From assembly GCA_905182495.1 (NCBI GenBank), contig CAJJBU010000020.1, positions 1 to 57,950 of the forward strand: a stretch of 57,950 bases of DNA. The letters are read 5' to 3'. Both the position numbers and the translations under genes were made by a program. Each line of letters opens with the position of its first letter. Positions within the stretch are counted from its first letter, which is position 1. Below the pieces are notes generated by a model. The model saw only the letters and a list, made by a program, of their open reading frames with translations. It searched no databases and had not been told where the DNA came from. This stretch comes from Flavobacteriales bacterium UBA952. Its GTDB lineage: Bacteria > Bacteroidota > Bacteroidia > Flavobacteriales_D > Crocinitomicaceae. Shown piece after piece: positions 49,365 to 57,041 of this stretch.

Positions 49365-49392
49365 TATAATTATTACGAAAAATCCAACTCTT

Positions 49393-50310
49393 ATGAGGTT
49401 CATTGCCTTCCTAATATTTATCTCCTCTAGTTCGCTTTCATTTAGTCAGACTCCAACTTCGAATTTCACAATGTCAAGCAATCAACTATGTCAAGGTGAG
49501 TGCATTACGTTAACAAACAATTCGACAGGTAATCCTATTAATTTTGAATGGACCTTTCAAGATGCTACGCCCGCAACCTATAACGGCGCAAATCCAGGCC
49601 CCGTGTGTTTTAATACTCCTGGCACATTCGCTATTACCTTAACCACCTCTAATACATTTGGGACTAATCAAACTGCGCAAACCGTAAATATTGGCGAAAC
49701 ACCTGCTGTAACGGCTACTTTGTCTGACACATTAGACGGGGCTTATGTTGAAATTGATGATACAACAATATTTATGTATCAAGAAGCCTATTTATTTGCA
49801 TCTGGAACACCAGCCGGAGGAACAATGGTATGGTACCCAAGTGGGATCCCTTCAGATAGTTTATTGCCTGGAGCAAACGATTCCCTGATTGTATCACCAT
49901 TTTACGATACGTATTATGTAGCTGCATACTCGACACCTGAAGGATGTGTGTCGTATGACACCATTTTGGTATCAGTCCTGTTTCAAGATTCTATTCAGGT
50001 GGTTTTACCAAACTCCTTTTCACCGAACCAAGATGGTCATAATGACTTTTTCCGCGTACTTTCAAATGTTGATTCTGATCAAGATTTCTCCAACGGTTTT
50101 ACGGAAGGAGGAGCAATTGTCGAGGTCGATTTTAGAATTTATGATCGCTACGGTCAAATGATTTTTAGAACAACAGATCCACATGAAGGTTGGGATGGCA
50201 CCTACAAAGGTAAAGACGTCAATCCAGCTACTTATTATTATATACTCGAATACCGTCTCATTAATGGAGTTTCCAACCTTGTAAAAGGATTTGAAACCTT
50301 ATTTAGATAA
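49393..50310 (+). CDS. PKD-domain protein with T9SS type B (gliding motility-associated) C-terminal domain
   Basis: 305-residue secreted surface protein. The signal peptide is MRFIAFLIFISSSSLSFSQ. One PKD domain lies at about 22-100 (FEWTFQDATPATY, then FNTPGTFAITLTTSN). A second Ig-like part ending VAAYSTPEGCVSYDTILVSV follows at about 105-200. The last ~90 residues are a type B sorting domain: LPNSFSPNQDGHNDFFRV, FRIYDRYGQMIF, and the ending GWDGTYKGKDVNPATYYYI. Type B cargo is commonly encoded beside a PorP/SprF-like gene, as here (5-base gap). Likely anchored at the cell surface by its partner. Confidence 0.92.
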   Translation: MRFIAFLIFISSSSLSFSQTPTSNFTMSSNQLCQGECITLTNNSTGNPINFEWTFQDATPATYNGANPGPVCFNTPGTFAITLTTSNTFGTNQTAQTVNIGETPAVTATLSDTLDGAYVEIDDTTIFMYQEAYLFASGTPAGGTMVWYPSGIPSDSLLPGANDSLIVSPFYDTYYVAAYSTPEGCVSYDTILVSVLFQDSIQVVLPNSFSPNQDGHNDFFRVLSNVDSDQDFSNGFTEGGAIVEVDFRIYDRYGQMIFRTTDPHEGWDGTYKGKDVNPATYYYILEYRLINGVSNLVKGFETLFR

Positions 50311-50315
50311 AAAAA

Positions 50316-51326
50316 ATGAAAAAAATAGTATTTGCCTTCTTTGCACTTGTTATTGGAAATGTTTTCTCTCAACAAGACAAATCTATCAGTATGTGGTATC
50401 ATTCTCCAATGATGTACAATGCTGGATCAATAGCTACCGGTCAAGAAGATTTTGGATTTTTCACGAACTTCAGATACCAATGGCTTGCTGTTTCCGATAA
50501 ACCAATTAGAACTAACATTATAAATGCCAGCTTCAAAATACCTGATGGTTTTTTAGGTACTAATAATTTTGGAATAGGCCTTAATGTAATGAATGATCAA
50601 ACTGGAACACTCGGCTTTACAACCAATACGATATCCGTTCCAATAAATTACACTTTGGCATTAGATAGAAGAAATAAACTTTCTATAGGAATCTCCCCTG
50701 GTTTCTACCAACAAAGCTATACTTCTTCTGGACAGACCTGGGAAGATCAATGGACTGGAAGTTCATTCAACCCTGCTTTAAACACAGAGCCCTCCTTAGG
50801 TCTAAGTTATGCAACGATTGATATTAGCACGGGCGTATTTTACCAACACAGTATGCGTAATAGAACATTGCTTTATGGTGGTGTTGGTTTAAATCATGTT
50901 AATAAGCAGAAAATAAATTTCTCATTCGGTGGTGATCGTCTTTACATGCAAACGGTAGTTCATGCTGGTGCAAACATTGTTACTAAAAAAAGAGATTTAA
51001 GAATTAACCCTCAAATCATGTACTTCAAGACTGGGCCTGGTTCTAATTTAGTTGGTGGAGTCTCCCTAGAGCATATCTTAAAGGAAGGTTCAGCCATCAC
51101 CAATATCAACAAAACGGTTACTGTCGATTATGGATTTTACTACAGACATAGGGATGCACTGATTACTACTTTTGGATTTAAAATAAAAGGATTTAAAATG
51201 GGCGTTTCCTTCGATGCGAACTTATCCTACTTTAACCAAGCCACAAATAGTATTGGGGCCGTTGAGATTTACATTAAAACCCTTCATCTATATAACAACT
51301 CCAATAAAAGAGGAAAGATTAAATAG
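50316..51326 (+). CDS. Type IX secretion system membrane protein, PorP/SprF family
   Basis: Outer-membrane beta-barrel-like protein, 336 residues. Signal peptide MKKIVFAFFALVIGNVFSQ, then the family start ISMWYHSPMMYNAGSIATG and FFTNFRYQWLAVSDKP. The remainder alternates hydrophobic and polar residues in about a dozen strands (GIGLNVMNDQTGTLGFTTN, GVGLNHVNKQKINF). Family members help secrete or attach the adjacent type B cargo. Paired 5 bases behind the PKD gene. An intrinsic terminator sits 21 bases after its stop, inside the convergent gene. Confidence 0.93.
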   Translation: MKKIVFAFFALVIGNVFSQQDKSISMWYHSPMMYNAGSIATGQEDFGFFTNFRYQWLAVSDKPIRTNIINASFKIPDGFLGTNNFGIGLNVMNDQTGTLGFTTNTISVPINYTLALDRRNKLSIGISPGFYQQSYTSSGQTWEDQWTGSSFNPALNTEPSLGLSYATIDISTGVFYQHSMRNRTLLYGGVGLNHVNKQKINFSFGGDRLYMQTVVHAGANIVTKKRDLRINPQIMYFKTGPGSNLVGGVSLEHILKEGSAITNINKTVTVDYGFYYRHRDALITTFGFKIKGFKMGVSFDANLSYFNQATNSIGAVEIYIKTLHLYNNSNKRGKIK

Positions 51327-51329
51327 ATT

Positions 51330-52217
51330 TTATCCCAACATATAATGAAGTCCTCCTGTGTGAACAAAGAGGACTTTTTTTATGCCCTTAACCGTTTTTA
51401 TAAATTCATTTAGACCAAATAAAACTTTACCTGTGTAAACTGGTTCTACTTTGAATTGTCCTAAAGCATTAAAATCAGTAATAAAATCGTTTAATTCTTT
51501 ATTTGATTTGGCATATCCTCCAAAATGAAAATCATCGAGAACAACTACCCTACTCGCATCAAAATCCAATCCAAACTTGCTGGAAATTTGAGACATCTCC
51601 CTAATGGAATCGTAGCCCTTTAATACGGGCACAACAACCAATTTGGATTTTATTGACATCGCCTGATAGATTCCGAGACTTGTAGTGCTCGTACCCTGCC
51701 CAACAAAAATATAGTCATAATCATTTGACGTCTCATCAATGATATCACAACAGCCCAAAACACCTTCCCTATTTGCACCTCCCTCAGGTATAAATAGTGC
51801 CTTTTCTCCCTCAAAAGAAGCAACTCCGTTGTTGTACTTTTCTCTTTTATAATATTCCCTTGTCGTAAATTGAAATTGCATCCCCAATTCCGCGCAACGT
51901 TTTAGTACTTCATTGGAATTTGGATTCAATTCATCTCCTCTTACGATTCCCGTTGATTTAACCCCTTCCATTTTTCCTATTGCTGCAACTGCGAGTAGAT
52001 GATTCGAAAATGCACCTCCATACGTAACAAATCTTTTACAATCATGGTCTGCTGCCTTCAGGATATTCAATTTTAGTTTTCGTAGTTTATTTCCTGAAAT
52101 TTCAGAATGGATTAAATCATCCCGCTTGACGAACAACTTTAGATTATCTTTGTTTTTTATAGGTAAGTAGAATCTTTCGATACAAGACTTAGAAAGTAAA
52201 TCAGAAGAATAAGACAT
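51330..52217 (-). CDS. PLP-dependent ACC deaminase / D-cysteine desulfhydrase family enzyme
   Basis: Fold type II pyridoxal-phosphate enzyme, 295 residues. The cofactor lysine is in the conserved SGNKLRKLK near residue 42. VTYGGAFSNHLLAVAAIGK near 65 is the usual substrate/cofactor loop, and EGGANREGVLGCCDI near 145 and GQGTSTTSLGIYQA near 174 hold the phosphate-binding glycines. It is slightly shorter than true ACC deaminases (~330-340). D-cysteine desulfhydrase activity is at least as likely as ACC deamination. Its last codons overlap the terminator of the convergent porP-like gene. Divergent from DUF5522 by 12 bases. Confidence 0.85.
   Translation of the reverse strand: MSYSSDLLSKSCIERFYLPIKNKDNLKLFVKRDDLIHSEISGNKLRKLKLNILKAADHDCKRFVTYGGAFSNHLLAVAAIGKMEGVKSTGIVRGDELNPNSNEVLKRCAELGMQFQFTTREYYKREKYNNGVASFEGEKALFIPEGGANREGVLGCCDIIDETSNDYDYIFVGQGTSTTSLGIYQAMSIKSKLVVVPVLKGYDSIREMSQISSKFGLDFDASRVVVLDDFHFGGYAKSNKELNDFITDFNALGQFKVEPVYTGKVLFGLNEFIKTVKGIKKVLFVHTGGLHYMLG
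51348..51381 (+). terminator. Intrinsic terminator of the PorP operon embedded in a convergent gene
   Basis: Perfect 8-bp stem AAGTCCTC/GAGGACTT (51348-51355 and 51369-51376), 13-nt loop, and seven T residues at 51375-51381. It lies entirely within the 3' coding end of the ACC-deaminase-like gene on the other strand. Confidence 0.85.
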
Positions 52218-52229
52218 GACACTATAATT

Positions 52230-52421
52230 ATGGAAGAAGACTATTCATTGTTTTCCAAGCGTAAAGATATGAAGTCTAGCGATTACTACGTTAGTAGTGA
52301 TGGATATATCGTTTTTACTGAGAAGTATCATTTAAAGCGCGGTTATTGCTGTAAAAGTAGTTGTAAACATTGCCCTTATGATTTCAATAAAAAGACACAA
52401 GACCTAAATAAAAAAGATTAG
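52230..52421 (+). CDS. DUF5522 family small cysteine protein
   Basis: 63-residue protein with a C-terminal cluster RGYCCKSSCKHCPYDFNKK, the hallmark of DUF5522. The four to five closely spaced cysteines (CC-x3-C-x2-C) suggest a metal or Fe-S site, as inference. YYVSSDGYIVFTEKYHLKRG before it is the conserved lead-in. Function unknown. Overlaps the end of the convergent acyltransferase gene by 4 bases. Confidence 0.82.
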   Translation: MEEDYSLFSKRKDMKSSDYYVSSDGYIVFTEKYHLKRGYCCKSSCKHCPYDFNKKTQDLNKKD

Positions 52422-52963
52422 ATATGAATTCCTTGTTTGGGAAATCTAGCAGTATATTGGGAGAGTATCTTCTTCAGTTCTAAGATATCTTTATCGGCAT
52501 CTCCCGTAGGGTGAAAAACCCCATGAAATCCTCCTTTTTTGCTTTTATAATCAGCATAGGCAATAAAAATAGGCACCTTTGCCTCTAACGCGATAAAGTA
52601 AAACCCTTTTTTCCAATTTGGACTGTACGACCTCGTGCCCTCTGGGGTAAACACTAAATATAATTGTTCGGATTTATTAAATAAATCGACTGCCAACTTG
52701 GTAAGGTTGTTCTTTTTAGATCTATCCACTGGTATTCCTCCCATTCGTTTTAAAATGGGACCAAAAGGAAAAAAGAAAGCAGACTTTTTAACCAAATACT
52801 TCGCTTTAACACCATATGACATAAATGCCATTTTACCCAGTACAAAATCCCAGTTAGACGTGTGAGGCCCCATCACAACAACACACTTATCAATCCCTGC
52901 AGGTGAAGTCGTATCGATCTTCCAACCAATTATCTTAAAGCACAGTCTTATCAATCTTTTCAT
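52418..52963 (-). CDS. Lysophospholipid acyltransferase family protein (PlsC-like)
   Basis: Acyltransferase of about 181 residues. The catalytic HX4D motif is HTSNWD near residue 32, followed by GGIPVDRS near 74 and FTPEGTRS near 106, the block II-III pattern of the family. WKKGFYFIALEAKVPIFIAY fits the fourth block. ATG 52963 (MKRLIRLCFKIIGW) is preferred; an in-frame TTG at 52984 would add 7 residues. Probably acylates a lysophospholipid or an ornithine/glycine-type lipid. The catalytic His and Asp are intact. Confidence 0.88.
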   Translation of the reverse strand: MKRLIRLCFKIIGWKIDTTSPAGIDKCVVVMGPHTSNWDFVLGKMAFMSYGVKAKYLVKKSAFFFPFGPILKRMGGIPVDRSKKNNLTKLAVDLFNKSEQLYLVFTPEGTRSYSPNWKKGFYFIALEAKVPIFIAYADYKSKKGGFHGVFHPTGDADKDILELKKILSQYTARFPKQGIHI

Positions 52964-52992
52964 AGGCAAAAATAGGTAAATCAAATTAGTTC

Positions 52993-53000
52993 TATCTTTG
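52993..53000 (+). promoter_or_regulatory. Promoter -7 element placed 3 bases before an ATG
   Basis: TATCTTTG, a perfect TAnnTTTG match, with the ATG at 53004 only 3 bases downstream. If used, the transcript would start at or within the start codon (leaderless). Confidence 0.5.
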
Positions 53001-53003
53001 ATT

Positions 53004-54311
53004 ATGAGACAAAAAACAAGAACGTTTTCCTCATTAATTATATTAATGATTATATCTTATTTGCTTTTAAATATTAGCAGCCTAAAACCTATTGAAAAAG
53101 AAAGTGGGATCTTGGTTCCTGTAAAAGCAAATTTTATTTTGCAAATCCATGATTTAAGCTTGTTGAAACAATTTATGATAAGCGAACTCTATTGTAAAAG
53201 GGCTTCCGATTTATTGAAATCTGTGATGACGATTGACATGGACAAACACCAAGTAGACGCTACAAACTCATTGGGATTCCTGGATTTATATGCGTCTAGA
53301 GACTATAGATCTGGTGCGCCAATAGAATTTCTTCAAATAGAAATAAAGGGCGAAATGTATTCTTTTCTGAGGACAAAAGGCAAGATGCCCAATAAGGGAA
53401 CAGCTATTATCGCGTCAAACAATGGTTATCTATATCTACTTTTGAATAATGATTCTGTTAATGAAAAAACACTCTATTCTGCGATTAATAACACCGTTAG
53501 ACTCAAACTTAAAGAACCTAAAAACTTTATTAATTTATACATGAAAACCCATGATAAATGGGCTATTTCCTCATCGATTGTCATAAATAAAAAAAAGATT
53601 TATTTAAAATACTTCCACCCCAAAGACACCAAAAATTTAGGTCTCTCACTTAAGCCCAACGGACTTCATATGCGTATTCCAAATTCTGCATATAAAGCAT
53701 TCGATTCTACCTCATTGGATTTTCAGATAAAAGAGTTCTCGGGTAACTTTTTAGGATGGGAAGAAAATAAAGTGATCATGCCGGTATTTGATTGCGCCAT
53801 TACCCTAACTAAAAATTTACCCATAGATGAAAGCTTAACTCGTTTAGCAAAGACAATAGACCGTTATATGCCGCAATTAAAAGATAATTATAGCTGGACT
53901 ATTGATAGTGGACATTCTTTTAATATGCTATTATTCGGTCAGTTTAATCTTTATTCAAAGAAAATAAACAATGAGACCTGGTTTATTTCAACAACGAAAA
54001 AAAAAGAAGCCGTATTCATTAAAAGCACATCTGATTTTCAAATAAAAGGTGATCCTTCTTTACTTTTGTCATTCCAAAAATTGGGTTGGAAAGGCAGGTT
54101 GATTTCAGAATATCTTGAAAATTCATTAGCACTCAAGATGATAAAAACATTCATAAGCAATCTTAATTCTGTCAAGACAATAAGCGAACCTGATTGCACC
54201 AAAATAGAACTAAGCTTAAAGGGAAACCAAGAAGTAATGGGTTTTCTCAACGGTTTAATGGTAAATGAGGTCGAAACCCGTGAATCGAAAATTGAAAATA
54301 ACCTGAACTAA
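53004..54311 (+). CDS. Membrane-anchored or exported hypothetical protein
   Basis: About 435 residues, no family recognised. The N terminus is a signal or anchor helix (MRQKTRTFSSLIILMIISYL). The body alternates beta strands and helices and has two similar halves: GILVPVKANFILQIHDLSLL near 35 and NFLGWEENKVIMPVFDCAIT near 250 might be equivalent starts. There are few cysteines and no catalytic motif. ATG 53004 is chosen over the in-frame TTG at 52998, which overlaps the promoter element. A monocistronic gene, divergent from the acyltransferase and convergent with glnA (52 bases between stops; nothing clear in the gap). Confidence 0.72.
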   Translation: MRQKTRTFSSLIILMIISYLLLNISSLKPIEKESGILVPVKANFILQIHDLSLLKQFMISELYCKRASDLLKSVMTIDMDKHQVDATNSLGFLDLYASRDYRSGAPIEFLQIEIKGEMYSFLRTKGKMPNKGTAIIASNNGYLYLLLNNDSVNEKTLYSAINNTVRLKLKEPKNFINLYMKTHDKWAISSSIVINKKKIYLKYFHPKDTKNLGLSLKPNGLHMRIPNSAYKAFDSTSLDFQIKEFSGNFLGWEENKVIMPVFDCAITLTKNLPIDESLTRLAKTIDRYMPQLKDNYSWTIDSGHSFNMLLFGQFNLYSKKINNETWFISTTKKKEAVFIKSTSDFQIKGDPSLLLSFQKLGWKGRLISEYLENSLALKMIKTFISNLNSVKTISEPDCTKIELSLKGNQEVMGFLNGLMVNEVETRESKIENNLN

Positions 54312-54363
54312 AATCAATCAGCTCACGCTGGCCTTTATCAATTTATAAAACTGTTTATGACGA

Positions 54364-55374
54364 TTAAATATTAGATTCTTTGATTGTTTTAATGATTCTA
54401 GCTGAAATCTTATAAGGATCACCATTTGAAGCAGGACGGCGATCTTCTAGCCAACCTTTCCATCCGTTTTCTACAGTCATGATTGGAATTCGAATAGATG
54501 CGCCTCTATCAGAAACACCATAACTAAAATCGTGTATTGATGCCGTTTCGTGCAATCCTGTCAATCGTTGGCTATTAAAAGCACCATATACATTAATGTG
54601 TTCTTTAGTTACTGGCCTAAAAGCTTCACATATTTCTTCATAAATCTTTTGAGACCCGCAAGTTCTAAGCGTTGTATTTGAGAAGTTGGCATGCATTCCA
54701 GATCCATTCCAGTCGCCTTTAACCGGTTTTGGATGGTACTCTATGTAATAACCATACTTTTCTGTCAATCGATCTAAAAGATAACGGGCAATCCATATTT
54801 CGTCTCCCGCTTTTTTCGCTCCTTTTGCAAACAATTGAAATTCCCACTGTCCACTAGCGACTTCTTGATTGATTCCCTCAAAGTTCAGTCCTGCATCAAT
54901 ACAAAGATCCGCATGCTCATCAACAAATTCCCTACCGTGGGTGTTTCTGCCCCCAACGGAACAATAATACAGCCCCTGAGGACCTGGATAGCCACCTAAA
55001 GGAAAGCCAAGTGGCAATTGCGTATTGCGATCCATAATGAAATACTCTTGTTCAAATCCGAACCAAAAATCATTATCATCATCATCAATTGTTGCCCTAT
55101 AATTACTTAAATGGTTGGAACCATCCGAATTTAAAACCTCTGTCATGACCAAGAAACCATTTTTACGAACAGGATCTGGATAAATAGCTACAGGTTTTAA
55201 CAAGCAATCAGATGACCCTCCCACAGCTTGTTGTGTTGAACTACCATCAAAAGACCATACGGGGCAATCTTCAAGTTTCCCACTGAAATCGTCAACAACT
55301 TTGGTTTTACTACGCATGTTTTGCGTAGGCTTATAACCGTCAAGCCATATATACTCTAATTTACTCTTCATCAT
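54364..55374 (-). CDS. glnA: Glutamine synthetase, type II (short beta-grasp form)
   Basis: ATP-dependent ligation of ammonia to glutamate. At 336 residues it is the short, eukaryote-like GSII form, not the ~470-residue GSI. Motifs: YIWLDGYKPTQNMRSKTK, WSFDGSSTQQA (residues ~41-51), FGFEQEYFIMD near 106 with metal-binding glutamates, GRNTHGREFVDEH near 140, INQEVASGQWEFQ near 164, DWNGSGMHANFS near 221, and GVSDRGASIRIP near 290. The GSI adenylylation loop is absent, as in GSII. The 254-base gap to the divergent Nudix gene holds a possible -7 element and direct repeats. Confidence 0.95.
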   Translation of the reverse strand: MMKSKLEYIWLDGYKPTQNMRSKTKVVDDFSGKLEDCPVWSFDGSSTQQAVGGSSDCLLKPVAIYPDPVRKNGFLVMTEVLNSDGSNHLSNYRATIDDDDNDFWFGFEQEYFIMDRNTQLPLGFPLGGYPGPQGLYYCSVGGRNTHGREFVDEHADLCIDAGLNFEGINQEVASGQWEFQLFAKGAKKAGDEIWIARYLLDRLTEKYGYYIEYHPKPVKGDWNGSGMHANFSNTTLRTCGSQKIYEEICEAFRPVTKEHINVYGAFNSQRLTGLHETASIHDFSYGVSDRGASIRIPIMTVENGWKGWLEDRRPASNGDPYKISARIIKTIKESNI

Positions 55375-55489
55375 ATCAATTCCAGGTTTATTATTTCTTT
55401 ATACTCGTAAAAATAGTTGTTCAGGGCAAAGACTATATTCGTAAAACGAGTCCAAAACTTGACTTAGGACCTAAACAAAATAGTCATCA

Positions 55490-55497
55490 CAAATATA
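55490..55497 (-). promoter_or_regulatory. Possible -7 element for glnA
   Basis: Minus strand TATATTTG, a perfect TAnnTTTG match, about 116 bases upstream of the glnA ATG. It would leave a long leader in which I see no known riboswitch. Confidence 0.4.
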
Positions 55498-55551
55498 AAA
55501 GTTATATTCAGAGCCGTATGACTCATAAATGCCCTTTTTTTCAACAAAAGT

Positions 55552-55596
55552 AATTACTTTTTCACATTCAAATTACTTTCATCACAATTCAAATTA
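55552..55596. repeat. Two near-identical direct repeats in the glnA-Nudix gap
   Basis: Copy 1 (55552-55575) and copy 2 (55571-55596) both follow the pattern AATTACTTT...CA...ATTCAAATTA, slightly overlapping. They lie upstream of the glnA promoter element and just before the Nudix promoter. Regulator binding is possible. Confidence 0.45.
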
Positions 55597-55603
55597 TCCA
55601 AAG

Positions 55604-55611
55604 TAAATTTG
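55604..55611 (+). promoter_or_regulatory. Promoter -7 element for the Nudix gene
   Basis: TAAATTTG, a perfect TAnnTTTG match, ends 17 bases before the TTG start at 55629. Confidence 0.5.
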
Positions 55612-55628
55612 AACCTTAATAAACCATA

Positions 55629-56237
55629 TTGACTAAAAAAAAACTACAACAGCTAATTAGCAATAAACTACCCGGGAATGAGGTGCATAAAGCCTTTTCT
55701 CCCATGCGTGACTTCTCAATGAAAAAAACAAATACCCGGGAAGCTGCGGTGGCAATTCATCTGAAATTTATAAACCAAGAAGTACATGTTATATTGATCA
55801 AGAGGACACAATATGATGGTGCGCACAGCCAACAAATTGCATTTCCAGGAGGGAAACATGATAAAACAGATACAGACTTAGAGTATACAGCAAGAAGAGA
55901 AAGTAAAGAAGAGGTTGGTATTGATATCAAAAAAGGGACATGTATTGGGCAATTATCTCCCGTGACGATACCCGTCTCCTATTTCAGGGTGACTCCATTT
56001 GTTTTTATTCATGACGAATTCCCACCCCTAGTAAAGGAGGCCAGAGAGGTTCAAGAAATCATTTGCTGTCGGATATCAGACATTGACACCTTTTCAAAAA
56101 AAACGCACCAAAACGTATTAGCAAAACCAGGAATTACTATCAAAAATGTACCTGGAGTTTCTTACAAAGAACATTTTATTTGGGGTGCTACTGCCCTTAT
56201 TTTACATGAGTTAAATTGCCTTTTAAAAATGTCGTGA
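55629..56237 (+). CDS. CoA pyrophosphatase-type Nudix hydrolase
   Basis: Hydrolyses a nucleoside diphosphate linked to another moiety; the CoA-specific branch splits CoA into phosphopantetheine and 3',5'-ADP. The UPF0035-like lead-in LIKRTQYDGAHSQQIAFPGG near residues 58-77 and the Nudix box following it (ending ARRESKEEVGI) are the marks of this branch. 202 residues is normal. The start is TTG at 55629; no nearer ATG keeps the N-terminal helix. It is followed after 5 bases by a perfect 12-bp hairpin. Confidence 0.88.
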   Translation: MTKKKLQQLISNKLPGNEVHKAFSPMRDFSMKKTNTREAAVAIHLKFINQEVHVILIKRTQYDGAHSQQIAFPGGKHDKTDTDLEYTARRESKEEVGIDIKKGTCIGQLSPVTIPVSYFRVTPFVFIHDEFPPLVKEAREVQEIICCRISDIDTFSKKTHQNVLAKPGITIKNVPGVSYKEHFIWGATALILHELNCLLKMS

Positions 56238-56242
56238 CGCAA

Positions 56243-56274
56243 AAAGAGGAACAAACCTTAACTTGTTCCTCTTT
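56243..56274. terminator. Bidirectional 12-bp terminator hairpin
   Basis: Perfect stem AAAGAGGAACAA/TTGTTCCTCTTT with an 8-nt loop, 5 bases after the Nudix stop. On the minus strand the stem runs into a five-T tract; on the plus strand only the three T of the stem itself are present. It therefore looks best as terminator of a leftward transcript. Confidence 0.85.
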
Positions 56275-56326
56275 CTGCTAAACCATGCTAAACTATAAAA
56301 CTCAAAAGTTACAAGAAATGTAACTC
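56243..56326 (-). ncRNA. Candidate small RNA (~85 nt) between mnmD and the Nudix gene
   Basis: A leftward transcript starting near 56326 would carry a 5' hairpin (7-bp stem AGTTACA/TGTAACT, positions 56307-56325, 5-nt loop), an AU-rich single-stranded middle with the repeat GTTTAGCA twice, and end in the 12-bp terminator at 56243-56274. A perfect TACCTTTG element sits just upstream at 56331-56338. No open frame longer than a few codons lies inside. It could instead be the 3' end of the mnmD mRNA, which stops 50 bases upstream. I cannot match it to a known RNA family by eye. Confidence 0.45.
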
Positions 56327-56330
56327 GGCG

Positions 56331-56338
56331 CAAAGGTA
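56331..56338 (-). promoter_or_regulatory. Promoter -7 element for the candidate small RNA
   Basis: Minus strand TACCTTTG followed by CG, a perfect Bacteroidota -7 element, located 38 bases after the mnmD stop and pointing away from it. No coding gene follows on that strand before the terminator. No clear -33 TTG. Confidence 0.5.
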
Positions 56339-56375
56339 ACACATGTTTTTAATTCAGTTACATTTTCTTCAAAAA

Positions 56376-57041
56376 TTATTTTAATTTTTGAGCACTAACC
56401 ATTTCTCTTTTGCCGGGTGGCCCAGCAAAACATGACACTTCAAACCCTACATCTCTTAAATCTCTTTTAAATTGCCCCATAGCGCAATAGGTAACTAATG
56501 TCCCTTGAGGTGCCAAAAAATCAAACATCTTTTGAATAACATCCTTTTGCCACATATCCCCTTGAACCCGAGGACCAAAAGCATCAAAATAAATAAGATT
56601 AAAAAGTTCCTCGGTATGATAATTCTGAATAGTATCGTCGATTTTGGTTAATGAAAACTTTGAATGAATTACATTTCTCTTGCCCCATTGGGCACTAATT
56701 ATTTTTGAGGAATAAAGCGCAGCATTCCTCTGATTAATAACTGAGGGATATTCCATATTCAACATCATTTCTGAAGTAACCGGATAGGCTTCTACCCCAA
56801 CATAATCTGTGACCAAGTTTGAATTAAATGAAGCGCAGGCAGTCAATAACGAATTCAATCCTGTTCCAAATCCTACTTCAAGAATTCTTAGAGGGCTTTG
56901 GGACATTTTATAAAAACCATTCTTTAAAAAAACATGATTTGATTCTTGTAATGCACCATGGAAAGAATGATAATGTTCATTTAATGCGGGAACATAAATC
57001 GTATTAGAACCATCCTCTGTTTGACGTAACTCTCGTTTCAT
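56376..57041 (-). CDS. mnmD: tRNA mnm5(s2)U34-type methyltransferase, stand-alone MnmD
   Basis: Methylates the 5-aminomethyl group on U34 in the wobble position of certain tRNAs. 221 residues matching the MnmD half of MnmC: ALNEHYHSFHGALQESNHVF at 19-38, SAM motif ILEVGFGTGLNSLL near 52, IYFDAFGPRVQGDMW near 150, LVTYCAMGQFKRDLRDVGF near 183, and FAGPPGKREM near the end. The oxidase half (MnmC-C) is absent, as in Gram-positive and Bacteroidota stand-alone enzymes. Start and O-methyltransferase stop share one base (TAATG). Confidence 0.9.
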   Translation of the reverse strand: MKRELRQTEDGSNTIYVPALNEHYHSFHGALQESNHVFLKNGFYKMSQSPLRILEVGFGTGLNSLLTACASFNSNLVTDYVGVEAYPVTSEMMLNMEYPSVINQRNAALYSSKIISAQWGKRNVIHSKFSLTKIDDTIQNYHTEELFNLIYFDAFGPRVQGDMWQKDVIQKMFDFLAPQGTLVTYCAMGQFKRDLRDVGFEVSCFAGPPGKREMVSAQKLK

